This document shows positions 23,297 to 34,350 of a stretch of 64,000 nt of DNA, piece by piece. The notes under the pieces were generated by a model. That model searched no databases, was not told where the DNA came from, and saw only the letters and a program-made list of their open reading frames with translations. The translations under genes and the position numbers were made by a program. Every line of letters starts with the position of its first letter. The first letter of the stretch is position 1. The DNA comes from Jaltomata sinuosa (Eukaryota; Streptophyta; Magnoliopsida; Solanales; Solanaceae), in NCBI GenBank assembly GCA_003996215.1, contig QJPP01001730.1, positions 1 through 64,000 of the forward strand, in the 5' to 3' direction.

Positions 23297-23394
23297 CTTT
23301 GATAATGAGGTGGAGCCCGTTAAAAATTAGTTCTAACGGGCCGGGCTAATTTGTTATATATTGTTGGGCTATTTTTGTCACCTCTGATCAAGAC

Positions 23395-23619
23395 CAAGGA
23401 AACTGGAGAGGCAGTGTGACTAATTAAGTTACTGGCAGATGTGGCTGATCATACTCCATCAAATCTGCTACAAAGAAGAAGATTTTATTAGTTTTTTTTT
23501 TATCTATTGACACAAATGTAAAGCATAAAAGCTCAATTCTAGTTAGCAATTTTCTTACTTCGGTAAACTCATACTATAAACATGATGCACATTATTTTTA
23601 GTTTGTTTGTTGGTCAATA
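23395..23619. other. Intergenic DNA right of the hAT insertion
   Basis: This continues the pre-insertion sequence that ends at 12382. No gene is recognised. Confidence 0.5.
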
Positions 23620-23858
23620 CTCTCTTTTTATTTTGTTTGAACTACTTTCTTTTTTAGTTCGTTTGAATTTTTTTTTTCTTTTTTAGCAGCTCTTTAATTC
23701 TACCTTTCCACATGACACGTTTAAGACCACAAAATTAAATGACATTTTAGTATATTTGACATACTTTTAATTTAAGACCACCAGATTCAAAAGTCTCCTT
23801 TACTTTCTTAAACTCCGTGTCAAATCAAAGTAAGCCAAACAAATTGAAACGGAAGGAG
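23620..23858. mobile_element. Stowaway-like MITE, 239 bp
   Basis: It ends with AACGGAAGGAG followed by TA, and begins with CTCTCTTTTTATTTTG preceded by TA (23618-23619, 23859-23860). The interior 'gacacgtttaagaccacaa' and 'ttaaactccgtgtcaaatc' match the copies at 47378-47626 and 56700-56885, defining one family. Confidence 0.75.
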
Positions 23859-24221
23859 TAATAAAAGAGGATAAAAAACCAATAGGCAGCATAATTTATC
23901 AATCAGTAAAAGATAGACCTTCAACTCAAGTAAAACATATCAAAACAAATTTTAAAAAAGAAATATCGTAATGAAAAACATACAATAATGAATGACACTA
24001 CGCACAACCACAATTCACTTAAATGTATCGACAGCGCATTATGCCTCCGCTTTTTCATTAGAAATTACGTCCGTTTGAAGGTATGCTTCATTCATCCCTA
24101 TTCTTTTTGCTCTTTTTCTTTTTGTTTCTTTTCATATTTGAAAAAAAAAATTGAAATAGATTGCCTCAAGTAGACTGGTTTATGTACTTTTTTGTTTTTC
24201 TATTTTGTATAGAATAGTTAT

Positions 24222-24278
24222 ATTAATCCCCCCCCCCCTCCCCCCCCTCCCCCCCCCCTCCCCCCTCCCCCCCCCCCA
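24222..24278. repeat. Poly-C tract with T interruptions
   Basis: About 55 bases of C runs with single T interruptions. Low complexity; no function assigned. Confidence 0.95.
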
Positions 24279-24322
24279 ACTAAAGATTTTTTTTTCTTCG
24301 ATGTCGTATATGTTCATGATTG

Positions 24323-24411
24323 GAAATACTCTCTCTACTTTGCAATATAAGGGTCTGTGTACCATTTAACCTTCCAGATCTACTTTGTGAGATTATACTA
24401 GATATGTTGTT
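24323..24411 (+). mobile_element. 5'-truncated SINE with long target-site duplication
   Basis: The body 'tgtgtaccatttaaccttcc' and 'gagattatactagatatg' corresponds to the 3' half of a solanaceous SINE that ends in TTG repeats (here TTGTTG). Direct repeats GTATATGTTCATGATTG (24306-24322) and GTATATGTTCATGGTTG (24412-24428), 16 of 17 identical, flank it, supporting target-primed retrotransposition. Confidence 0.78.
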
Positions 24412-24429
24412 GTATATGTTCATGGTTGC

Positions 24430-26070
24430 AAGTTGCAACATTTTTAAAAATAATAATAATTGTGGTGTCCGATCCCAACTTATGCGCACTTTAATTTCAT
24501 GAAGTATCTGCTATCTCTCACTAGTACACTTATCGAGTAACTTTGTCCACCAAAACTTAAACAAATAAAACAGAAATCACCTAATATTATTACCCGCTAG
24601 AAATTAAACATTAAAACTCATGATCGCGACGTATTCTCAATGAACATAGCTCAAAATATTGTGATTCAAGTCCCGATAAAGACAATGCAGGGGTCGCAAT
24701 ACTACACACAAGTGCGAGTCCTTACAAATTCTGAATTTAAACTTTATGAGTTTTAAATTCCAAAACAACAACATCAAGTACTAGTAAATGGGTTCTGAAT
24801 TTATGTTTTATAAATATTTAGCGTATTTCTTAATACATAAACATAATTTGAACCAGATCACATGCATATCGAACAAAAAAGACCTAGTATGTTTACCCAC
24901 TAAGAATTAAAACTCAAGCATCATAGTTGCGACGTATTCTCGATGAATATAGCTCAAATATTGTCGGGTCACGATACTACACACAAGCATGAGTCCTGAT
25001 GAATTCTAATTTTGAATTTTATGAGTTCTGGATTCCATAAGTGGGTTCTGAGTTCAATTTTTTAAAATATATATTTAGCATATTTCTTAATACATATACA
25101 CATGATTTGAACCAAATCATATAACATATTGATGGTTGAGAAGTACTATTTATTTAAGGGAATTGGTTAAGAGAAAGCTTAAAAGGGTAAAGGAAGAATG
25201 GGTATAGGAAGCCATTATTAGTGGCCTAGAAATAGGAAAAGGAATAAGGAAGAAATTCTTGACTTGAGAATAACACTTTAGTTTTTGAGTTAAAGATTCT
25301 GAAATTCCATTTTCCCCAAAGAAGAATCTGACCTTTTTTCTTAAACCCCAACAAGTCTTTTTCCCCCATAAGGAATATCATTCCCTGGTCATTGCTATCC
25401 CACTTTTATTTCCAGCCAGTCCCTTCCCCCTGGGGTCAACAACCACCCACCTATTCCAATTCTACATCTGTTTTTGCCAATCGATAGACACGGATTCAAA
25501 ATTTAAATTTTATGAATTCAATCTTTAGTATTTTTAGTATTGAACTTGTGGTAATTTTAAAGTTATGTGTACATATCTACTATTTATTGCGTTTTACATA
25601 TAAATTTATGGTCCACGTCAAAGTATTAAGCTCAGATAAACTCGATACCGACACTTTGCATCCGCCTCCCCTTATTGATTATCATGTACAATACAGAGGT
25701 ACCAATTCTACGTCTGTCTTTGCTAATAAGCAGACGCGAGTTCAACATTTAAACTTTATGAATTCAATCTTTAAAATTTAATTTGTTGTGATTTATACAT
25801 AAATTTATGTTTCGCATCAAGGTATTGGGTTAAGATGAACCTGGTAGTGACACAAAGGTACCTTAATACAAGCAAAGACGAATCCATAATTTAAAGTGTA
25901 TGAATTCCTACAACATTCTCAACTCAAGAATAGTTGGGTTCAAAGTTCAAAATCAAATATTTATAGAAATTTAATGAATTTCTTAATATAATAGTATGGA
26001 CAAAAGCTATTGGGTTCACGTAAATCTGTTACCAACCCAAATGTGGATCTAGAATTTCTAAAGTATGAGT
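24430..26070. repeat. Dispersed/tandem noncoding repeats
   Basis: Two related blocks of about 250-300 bp lie at about 24600-24850 and 24880-25130, sharing GCGACGTATTCTC, 'gatgaatatagctcaaatattg' and 'ctacacacaagc'. Shorter repeats of the form 'aatttaaattttatgaattc' recur at about 25500, 25745, 25885 and 25990. This type is common in Solanaceae intergenic DNA. No coding region is seen. Confidence 0.6.
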
Positions 26071-26950
26071 GCAACACTAAGGAAAGGAGAAAAAAGACTT
26101 ACTAAGTGGCAATTTATCATTATTTCTTTGAGTAAATAACGAAACATTCAACCAAATATTGCACCATTCAGCCTTTTTGTAGCTTGGGAGCCAACTGCCA
26201 ACAGATAATATATACATAAAATATTTAGTTTTACGTAAAGAGCACGAATTCACGTACACCATAATTTTCGCTACAAATCCACCCTGCCAATCCTTTAGAT
26301 CTGCCCTTGTGTACAAGATCGAGTGTCATCCAACACCAATTCATCAAAAAAAATCACACGTGAATATTAGAAGATATATATGTGCATACTATATATTATA
26401 TATTATAGTGACACTAATTTGGGAAAATAAGTAAATTCTAAGAACCTCTACAAATTTCACAACTCTAGCTAACTCAAATATAAGTTGAGTTGTGATAACT
26501 GATAATAGATCGACACTGTTCACACAAAATTCAGCGTACGCTACTAATGCATTGACTAGCTCCCACACCAATACCATCACATCCCTAATATGATTCTAAA
26601 TGCTTTTTTTTTTTGTTGATAATTTTAATTGGGAGCTTCATCTTGTACTTTAAAGTAAAGATTAAATTAATGTAAGAGGATTAAAAAGGAAATGCAAGTA
26701 CAAGAGCACATGTTCTCTCTTCTTTAAAGTGGGAGAATATATATCATGAAAATAACATAAAGAAAGCAACAAAAAGAGACTAGGAAGAAGAAGATAGATT
26801 GGAAATTGGAATAGTAAAGGCAAAGGGTACAAACCGAAGGAACCAACAGCAGTCATTAATTGCTTTATTGCAACATCAAAGAAAGGCAACTTAACTACTA
26901 CTAAAATGTACCATTACTAGAAAAGAGGATTTGGGTTATTATTATTAGTA
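26071..26950. other. Intergenic DNA
   Basis: No gene, RNA or element boundary is supported. Short frames on the minus strand at 26077-26316 and 26389-26889 show no family resemblance. Confidence 0.55.
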
Positions 26951-26963
26951 TTATTTAGAGAAA

Positions 26964-27280
26964 TAACAACAACATTTAGAGAAACATACCCAGTGTATTC
27001 CAATTCTCGGGATCTGGGGAGGGTAGAGTGTACGCAGTCTGTACCTCTACCTCATAGGTGAGGTAGAGGTTGTTTCCGATAGACCTCCGGCTCAAGACAA
27101 AAACAATCATAATAAAAGTGCAAGAAACAATAGGTAGTAGCAAAACAACATATAGTAACCGAACAAGACTACCACAAAATAATACTACACTCGATCTACC
27201 CAAAACAACAAACATCAACAAAACTCCAAGAACAAAAAACTACAAGCATAGCACTACGATTATTAGTACGGACAACAAGG
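26964..27280 (-). mobile_element. Full-length SINE, about 317 bp
   Basis: On the minus strand it contains 'gccggaggtctatcggaaac', 'gtagaggtacagactgcgta' and 'actctaccctccccagat', the conserved 3' part of an abundant solanaceous SINE, and ends in a TTG-repeat tail (CAACAACA on the + strand at 26966-26973). The 13-bp direct repeat TTATTTAGAGAAA flanks it (26951-26963 and 27281-27293). A 246-bp open frame on its minus strand is incidental. Confidence 0.85.
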
Positions 27281-27293
27281 TTATTTAGAGAAA

Positions 27294-27679
27294 CATGAAA
27301 TGAGTTTTACTGGTTGTATATACTTCTTCTATTCTAATTCAATTTAGATATTACAATAAACTTTGATGCGACATTATTTTTTTTTTTTGTCAAACAAGCT
27401 TGTCACATAGTTTCTATCATCATCACTATTATAATATACAAGTCAAATTAACATTTCAAGTTTCGTGTTCAGTCAAATGCATTTTTATATATAGTGGCTG
27501 GTGCAGTGTTCAAGCTCTGAGTTCATCTGAACATAGTACTTTTGACATGGAGCACATATTTTAGGGGTAGAAATCGACTAAAATTGCAACAAATACTAGA
27601 TTTGAACCCATAAGTTTAAAAAATACAATGAGTTTGAACACACAGTTTAAAGCCCGAACCCGCTTATGAGTGTGTATAA
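27294..27679. other. Intergenic DNA
   Basis: AT-rich, with another copy of the 'gaacccataagtttaaaaaa' type dispersed repeat. No gene is recognised. Confidence 0.5.
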
Positions 27680-27755
27680 AGAGGGACAGCCTAGTGCACT
27701 AAAGCTTCCACTATGCACGGGGTCCGGGGAAGGGCCGGACCACAAGAATATCTTC
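27680..27755 (-). mobile_element. SINE fragment (SolS type)
   Basis: On the minus strand 'tggtccggcccttccccgga' followed by 'ccccgtgcatagtggaagct' and 'agtgcactaggctgtcc' matches the 3' half of tRNA-derived SolS SINEs. The tRNA-like 5' half is missing and no target-site duplication was found. Confidence 0.72.
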
Positions 27756-28203
27756 AATCAGAAAATCTATTTTACCATAACAGAAGGAAAACTGAGAATG
27801 ACAAAAAAGGACAAACAACTTGGCAACAGTAGAGTTTAGCAAGATGAATAACATGATAAATATCTTACTTGTAGGGGGCTATATATTTTTGGTATAAAGT
27901 TCAACAATATTATAGTCCAATGCATATCAATAAGATCAAGTTAATTATTAAATTTCAAAGAGAGAATTTATCATAGCTTAAAATGCACATCGTCATTTTC
28001 ATTCATATCCACATGCCAGAAAAACAGTATAAGGGAATTCTGCTTTATCCCTATACCCACTTTACCTAAAGGTTGTAATATATTCCTCCAAAATGCATAA
28101 AATTCCCTAAGATATCAGAATCAGTTGATCTTTTTCTTGAAAGTTCAACTGAAAACTGATGTGCATACCTTGTTCAGAGGTTAGGAATTTTCAATATTTT
28201 ATA

Positions 28204-28359
28204 AAGGGCAGCCGGGACACAAAGCATCCCGCGTTCACGCAAGGTCTGAAGAATGGCCGCACCCAAGGGGTGTGATTCTACCGCATTAGTGACTACTTTC
28301 ACGGCTCGAACCTGTGACCTATAAGAGACAACTTTATTGTTGCTCCAAGGTTCCCCTTC
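28204..28359 (-). mobile_element. Near full-length tRNA-derived SINE (SolS type)
   Basis: On the minus strand it starts with GGGGAACCTTGGAGCAAC (A-box region), carries a consensus RNA polymerase III B box GGTTCGAGCC at 28312-28303, and continues with 'cacaccccttgggtgcggcc' to 'ggctgccctttata'. The 15-bp flanks TTTCAATATTTTATA (28189-28203) and TTTCACTATTTTATA (28360-28374) differ at one base. The open frame across it reflects the SINE and is not a protein gene. Confidence 0.88.
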
Positions 28360-28767
28360 TTTCACTATTTTATATCGAGACAAAATAATTAAACAAAATC
28401 CAACATAACGATCAAGGTGACCTCCGGGATCAATTCGATGATGGCAAAGGATTATTAAACAGTAAAATAAAGTTTTTCTCTGGCATATTTGTCCAAAGAA
28501 TTTACCTATACAGCAGACTTATCAGGGGTGGAGCCTTGGAGGTAGGCTTTAATATATGAGTTCGGCAGAATCCACTAGCTTTTGGCTCAAACCCTGTACA
28601 TATGTTAAGAAATTTACTAAATATGTACAAAAATTAAATTCAGAACCTTGTTACTAACACTTGAGATTGCTGTTCTAGAATCCAGAACCCATATGCTGCA
28701 CTTTTTCAAATAAAGTAAACAGCTAGATAATGTATTAGGATTCTCTCTTAATGTAATCAAAATAAAC

Positions 28768-28888
28768 CTATGTTGCTCGAACTCTTCAAAAATGTTAATA
28801 AGTGCGTATCAAATTCTCCAAAACTAGTGTATTTTTGGAGAATCCGAGATGGGTGCGGCATTGAAAGTGAAGAGTCTGCGCAACTTAG
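28768..28888. mobile_element. hAT-type MITE, 121 bp (CTATGTTGC family)
   Basis: The termini CTATGTTGCTCGAACTCT and (other strand) CTAAGTTGCGCAGACTCT are inverted repeats, with an inner palindrome around 'aactagtgtatttttggaga'. The 8-bp AAATAAAC flanks both sides (28760-28767 and 28889-28896). It belongs to the same family as 55002-55124. Confidence 0.82.
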
Positions 28889-28896
28889 AAATAAAC

Positions 28897-30882
28897 CACT
28901 CTTTTTTACTCATTCTGATAGTTTCTGAAATATGCCTGGCAGTGCAAACAAAATACAGCAGGTATAGACATATCATTGCAAAGTGAACAAGAAAATGGTG
29001 CAAAAGAGACTAAGCATTTCATAAACAACTAAGTTTGAATTCCTCGTTTTTGCCTCCAAAAAAAGTATGAAATGTAAAAAATTCAAATCAGAAACCTAGG
29101 TGTGTTATTTTTACAAGTGAACTAGAAATTGAGATACTCAAGTTCGTCTCAGACAAAAACCTATGACACACAAACTGACATGTATACATATGTTAAACAT
29201 ATAAACGGGAACAAAAGAATGTAAAACTACTATTATATTCTTTTTGGGTATCATTAGACCAGATTAAGGCTTGAGTCAAGGGGAAGGCAAGTAGTAATGT
29301 TCGAGCAACGAGTTGTCATGTTTTCCATCAGAAAACTATAAAAACAAGTAGTATATTACTGTATTTCTCCTTTCAAAGGGGTCCCAATGCCTTGGAGATG
29401 GCTGTTTTATACCAATTAAAGATTAAGAAATATAACTGTAGGTCTCCCCCTATTTTAGTTCCATCCAGGCTGAATAAGTACCAAACTTCCTGAAAGACAA
29501 AAAAGAATTTGTTCCTTATTCTATTCTTGGCCTTCAGACAAAGCCAAGGAGAAGCATCTCTTGACAATTTCTTTACCTTTTTTATCATCTTCCTTTTCAG
29601 TTACTAAATTACTAGAAAGAATGCTCAACATATTCCAAAAGTTAATATCACTAAATAGAGGGCAAGATATTGCATGCAAGTCTCTAAGCATCATGAAAGC
29701 ACTGCCTAAAGCAGCAGGGACCAGGGGCTTTTCCTGAACTTACTTTAAGAAACTAACACGAATTTTCTCCCTAAAACTGAAAGAAAATCTAGTACGCGTC
29801 TAAAAAAATGGGGAAAGGAATTAATTGGATGTCAGAACAGGGATTCGCCAGCACATAAGAAGAAAGAACATCAATAGTAATGAAATGGACAAACAACGAG
29901 GAAGAAGCTCCGAAATCATGGATTAACTTCTTTCTACCCAAGGCAACCTATAGTCAACATAACAGAATAAAACACGTCTATAGGAAGTACTCCCTCAACT
30001 AATTCTTTATATAGGACCCCCGCAAAATTTAAGTGTTATGTTGAAAAAACAGGACTAGTCCAGGGGGAAAATATGTATTATCCCAGAAAGAAATGCATTA
30101 GACTTTTTCATTTTGACATGAAATAAGAGAAGCATCTCTCAACCATTTTCATATCTCTTACCTTTGTTCTCTATCCAATACCGATTACTTGAAGCTCTAG
30201 TCAACAGAATCTTCCATTTGAAAGGTAAAATTGGTTTTGAAGGTTTCAAGAAATTATACATCATTAGATAGTGGATACTTTCAGTCAGCATCAGAAAAAA
30301 TTCCAATATTAATTCTGCGAATATGGTTCCCAAACTTTGCCAGATGAAGAATATGAGTACACAAAAGTCTCTGGTGGATCAATTCTTTGTACCTATTGTA
30401 AGGTGTTTAAGTGTTTCAGTAACTTATAGTGCAGAGGAATATCATGCTAGGACCCACAAACATGTAAAACTGGAAGGATGAGATCTCTTTTTGAGCCGGC
30501 TGTGAAGATTCGATTGGTTCTAGCGTTCAACTGGCCCTATCCTAGATTCTATGCTTCACCTGGACCCCCTCCCTCTTTCTCACCCCATTCGCTTATAAGA
30601 GCTCTTTGGCAACATCTTTGGTCTGTGGAGTTGTACAACTAAGGACATACATAAAAGCAGTAGTAAACAGTCTCTTGAACCGAGTATAAGGAGCAACAAC
30701 ATCATAGTCTGGAGAATACAGAAGAATCATGATTCGCATTTAAAGGGCAAGACTAGACTGAAACCAAGTACAGCAGATCACTTTCAGGTGCGTTATGATT
30801 AGTTAAACTACCTATCATGATTCGTGCCAATTAAATCGCATCACGAGGCTTATTTTCTAATCATCAACCAGAAGGCCAGAAG
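28897..30882. other. Intergenic/upstream region of the MYR-like gene
   Basis: No second gene is supported. The last part is probably the 5' UTR. A candidate UTR intron runs from about 30788 (CACTTTCAG|GTGCGT) to about 30870 (CATCAACCAG|AAGG), just before the start codon. Upstream of 30600 I see no recognisable element apart from AT-rich filler. Confidence 0.45.
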
Positions 30883-33211
30883 ATGTACCATCATCACCAC
30901 CAGGATAAGAGCATGCACCCTTCAACAAGAATGTCTATCCCTGAACGACATCTGTTCCTGCAAGGTGGAAATGGCAACGGAGATTCAGGGCTTGTCCTGT
31001 CAACTGATGCTAAGCCACGATTGAAATGGACACCGGACCTCCATGAGAGGTTTATAGAAGCAGTTAATCAACTTGGTGGAGCAGACAGTAAGTGCACACA
31101 AATACATCAATTTTGAATAAGCAACAGGAGGATGTTTTTTGATGAAGATAATTAACTGCCACATTATCCTATTGCAGAAGCCACTCCAAAATCAGTTCTA
31201 AAGCTTATGGGGATCCAAGGATTAACCTTGTACCACTTAAAGAGCCATCTTCAGGTTAGTTCTTATTTATTTTATGAATTACAAAATCCACGCAGTAAAC
31301 AAAACATTCTACAAGGACCATATTCAGCCTTGAAAAAACTTTAGCTGCCAAGACAATAATTCCAAACAAAAAAACTGGTGGTAAGGGGGCGAAACATCTT
31401 TTAAATCAACTGCAAGAAACTTTTGAATTGTTTCATTCAAAACATTTAAGTGCAATGCTTCCATATGTTACTTTTAGATTGTGAAAGAAAACTGACCAAA
31501 ACTTTGTATCTGGTATTCTGGGCTGGCAAGATCACAGACACATAGATTTTTTGCTTTTTTGATTCCATCCAAAACTATGAAAAATACTTCTTACATTTAT
31601 ATACTCTTAGATTGTGCCAGAAGCTAACACTTTACAAAATGATGGCAGAAATATAGACTAAGTAAGAATCTCCATGGACAAGCAAATGCTAATGGGGCAA
31701 ATAAAGCTGGTAAGAAATCAAATACTTCTCACGAAAATAAAAATTCAGAAAACCTCTTTCACGGAGATGGAACATTCATAAACTTACTGAGTTTGTGAAT
31801 AGTTGCAGCAGCAGGAGTAGAAAGGATATCTGAGAGTAGTGCAACATGTATGAGTAATCCTAGCATGGGACCCCAACCAAACAAGTAAGAACAAACAACA
31901 TCTAGTCCTTAATTTAAACAATTCATCTTTCTATTTTATGTCTTAGCAAAAAAATCAATTTACATTATCCTGACAAATACTTATCTATTCAGAAATATTC
32001 AAATAAGTGAAGCAATACAAATGCAAATAGAAGTGCAGAGAAGGCTTCATGAGCAGCTTGAGGTATGAAATTACTGCAGAATTCTCTTACATATGAGAAG
32101 TGAGAGCAAAAGCTTATGCCAAAAATACTTGTAAAAGATGAGATTTCCTGTTTGATGATGTTAAAGGCGGAAGCATGAGCGCGCTGAAACTTGAAAAAAG
32201 GCACTTTCATCTTCTAAAAAGAAGACTCCACTGGGAAATTAAGTAATCAAAACACATCTCCTCATAATTGTAGAGATAAGATAGCCAACTTGTATCTTAA
32301 ACAGTCTAAGTCAACAAGCTTTGTCCACATGTTTAGTTTCAAGAATTAAGAATCTATGTTTGTCGTGTATACGGTGTTTACTCTTGTCAAATTTTAAAAT
32401 TCAAGGAATTTTTTCCTTGATGGCTTCTAAATGAGGCCTAATTGAACTGATATAGGTACAACGACATTTACAGTTACGAATAGAAGCTCAAGGGAAATAT
32501 TTGCAGTCCGTGCTCGAGAAAGCACAAGAAACCCTTGGAAGACAAAACATGGAAACAGTAGGATTAGAGGCAGTCAAGGTTCAATTATCAGAATTCGTAT
32601 CCAAAGCATCCAATCAATGCCTGAACTCTGGATTTCCGGATATAAAAGAACTATCAGAATTTCACAGCCAACAAACACAAGCTACACAGCCAACAGATCG
32701 TTCAATCGACAGCTGCTTGACCTCTCGTGATGGCTCTTTGAGGGACAATGCAATGCACGATAACCAAATTGGATTGAGGCCTTTCGACTTTACACCATCT
32801 ATAGAGTGTAAGGATATTGAAAATGACACCAGGTTACAGCAGACAGAACTACGATGGTGTGACAACCTCAAGGAGAGCAGACGATTATTCTCCCCAGTGA
32901 ACGAGGGTAGAGAAAAAACATTCACCAGAGAGGTGAACTGCAATAACTTATCAATGAGTATTGGACTTCAAAACGAAAAACTGAACGGAAGCATGAACCA
33001 CTCAGATGGAAACTTCAATAGAATAGAGAGGGATGTCAAACTTTTTCACCAGGTAGCCAACAGAAGTGAATCAGCGCCAGAGAGGCAGAGATCTTCGCAA
33101 GAGTATAAGCTGTCATACTTCGAACCTAAACTGGATCTAAACATGCATGATGAAACTGATGCTGCTTCAAGTTGTAAGCAATTTGACTTAAATGGTTTCA
33201 GTTGGGGCTGA
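30883..33211 (+). CDS. MYR1-like: MYB-CC (G2-like) transcription factor, MYR1/MYR2-like, 416 aa
   Basis: Six exons with GT-AG introns join in frame: 30883-31087, 31178-31254, 31649-31709, about 31803-31884, 31993-32062, 32456-33211 (1251 nt with stop). Residues about 45-101 form the single MYB-like DNA-binding domain (KPRLKWTPDLHERFIEAVNQ, LTLYHLKSHLQKYRLSKNL). The MYB-CC coiled coil follows at about 150-185 with the LHEQLE signature (EVQRRLHEQLEVQRHLQLRI) used for dimerisation. The C-terminus ends QFDLNGFSWG, a tail I associate with the MYR1/MYR2 subgroup, and has LDLNM nearby. This family binds P1BS-like sites as dimers in the nucleus. In Arabidopsis MYR1 and MYR2 repress flowering under low light. 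The gene appears intact and of normal family length. The exon 4 acceptor could be 6 nt further on without changing the frame. The family call is firm; the exact orthologue is not proven. Confidence 0.93.
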
Positions 33212-34065
33212 GGAACCGTATATAACAAAGGGCAAACCATGAGATCAGAGGACAGGTAATTTGCTTATAACATGTTGTCTGAAATAGAGGTCTGCCACAT
33301 GGGAAACATAGCCTTATGGTCTCTTTGAAAGGAAAGAATGATGTATAATAATCAAAATTCTAGATCAGTTACAATATTGTAACACCATTCGATCTGCTCA
33401 TATTTTATTTTCTGATCTCATATTTAACTTTCATCCATAGTTTCATGCAGAAGAGTGTATAACCTTTAATTTAGCAGTTGAAATCTTGCTTACCTCTAAA
33501 ATTCTTGTTGTATAAAGTGCATACGGGTTCATATGTGAACCTCTTCTTAGGAATATATCATGAACCCCGCAACTCCATATGTAGCAAATACTTCCTCCTA
33601 CGCCAACTGCCATATATACACTGCTTAGATTATAATAATCACATCCAAAGTCACTTCAATTGAATGTAGAATTTCAGATATCAGAAATCAAAACAACGTC
33701 CTTGAGATACGTCTAACAAAATGCATAAAGAAAATTACATAAATCCTGGTATCAGTTTTCTCAAATGCCATCCTATCAGATAATAATATGAAGCTTTTCA
33801 AGTGTTATCAATAATCCTTTTCACTTAAGAAAGAAGATTTATTGATCTTCAAAACAGAAAATTGATTACAGTTCCAAAATAAAAGTATTTCCCTAAAATC
33901 CTACTACTTTTTATAAGGTGAACTTATCTTTCAACCTCAACTTAATTCTTTTAACATCCAAACTATTAAGAAAACTATTTGTATTGGAAGCTTGGTCAAA
34001 AGTTGGCCACTCTTATCGTAAATAGACAAGATCATGGGAAAATTCACAATGTCGCCCATGTGTAG
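33212..34065. other. 3' UTR and downstream region of the MYR-like gene
   Basis: The 3' UTR probably runs to about 33440, with AATAAT-type polyadenylation motifs near 33346-33350 and TATTTTATTTTC near 33400. The remainder is AT-rich without a recognised gene. Confidence 0.5.
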
Positions 34066-34350
34066 TTGCAGAGTCAGGATTTTCACTAAGAGATTCAAAA
34101 TATGAATAAGTAAACACACGAAGAAGTCGAAGGGGGTTCAACCACTACTCCCTCCGTTTAAAAAAGAATGACCTACTTTCCTTTTTAGTCTGTTTAGAAA
34201 AGAAAGTAGTAAACTACAATAGGTCATTCTTTTTGAAACGGAGGGAGTACTATATACACAAAAAATAATATTAACCAGGTATAAACAATGTAGTTTTCCA
34301 CCAAAGGGGGTTCAGATCCCTCGGCCCTACCTGGCTCCGGCCCTGCACCC
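34066..34350. mobile_element. MITE-like element (GCAGAGTCAGGATTT family) split by a Stowaway
   Basis: The left end GCAGAGTCAGGATTTTCACT and the right end (other strand GCAGGGCCGGAGCCAGGTAG) are imperfect inverted repeats of a 'GCGGAGCCAGGATTT' family. Another partial copy lies at 37018-37195. A 100-bp Stowaway MITE sits inside it, so this element is the older one. Confidence 0.6.
34148..34247. mobile_element. Stowaway MITE, 100 bp
   Basis: CTCCCTCCGTTTAAAAAAGA pairs with CTCCCTCCGTTTCAAAAAGA from the other end over about 40 bp, giving a near-perfect hairpin. TA flanks both ends (34146-34147 and 34248-34249). The high arm identity suggests a young copy. Confidence 0.92.

Larger units (their letters stand above)
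12383..23386. mobile_element. Non-autonomous hAT element hosting two nested elements
   Basis: The left end TAGAGGTGGTAAATGG and the right end (reverse complement CAGAGGTGACAAAAATAG) form short hAT-type terminal inverted repeats. The 8-bp sequence ATCAAGAC directly flanks both ends (12375-12382 and 23387-23394), the TSD length of hAT elements. Removing the LTR retrotransposon (12977-21612) and the MULE (21947-23296) leaves about 1 kb of hAT sequence, with 'gggtcaaatgg'-type subterminal motifs and no transposase. It therefore depended on a hAT transposase supplied in trans. Confidence 0.82.

Noticed and set aside
26976..27221. 81-aa minus-strand ORF rich in Val/Leu
   Set aside because: It lies entirely inside a full-length SINE with a 13-bp TSD.
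28174..28383. 69-aa minus-strand ORF, and a possible tRNA gene because of GGTTCGAGCC
   Set aside because: The B box belongs to a tRNA-derived SINE with 15-bp TSDs. No cloverleaf with matching acceptor stem was found, and the ORF simply crosses the SINE.
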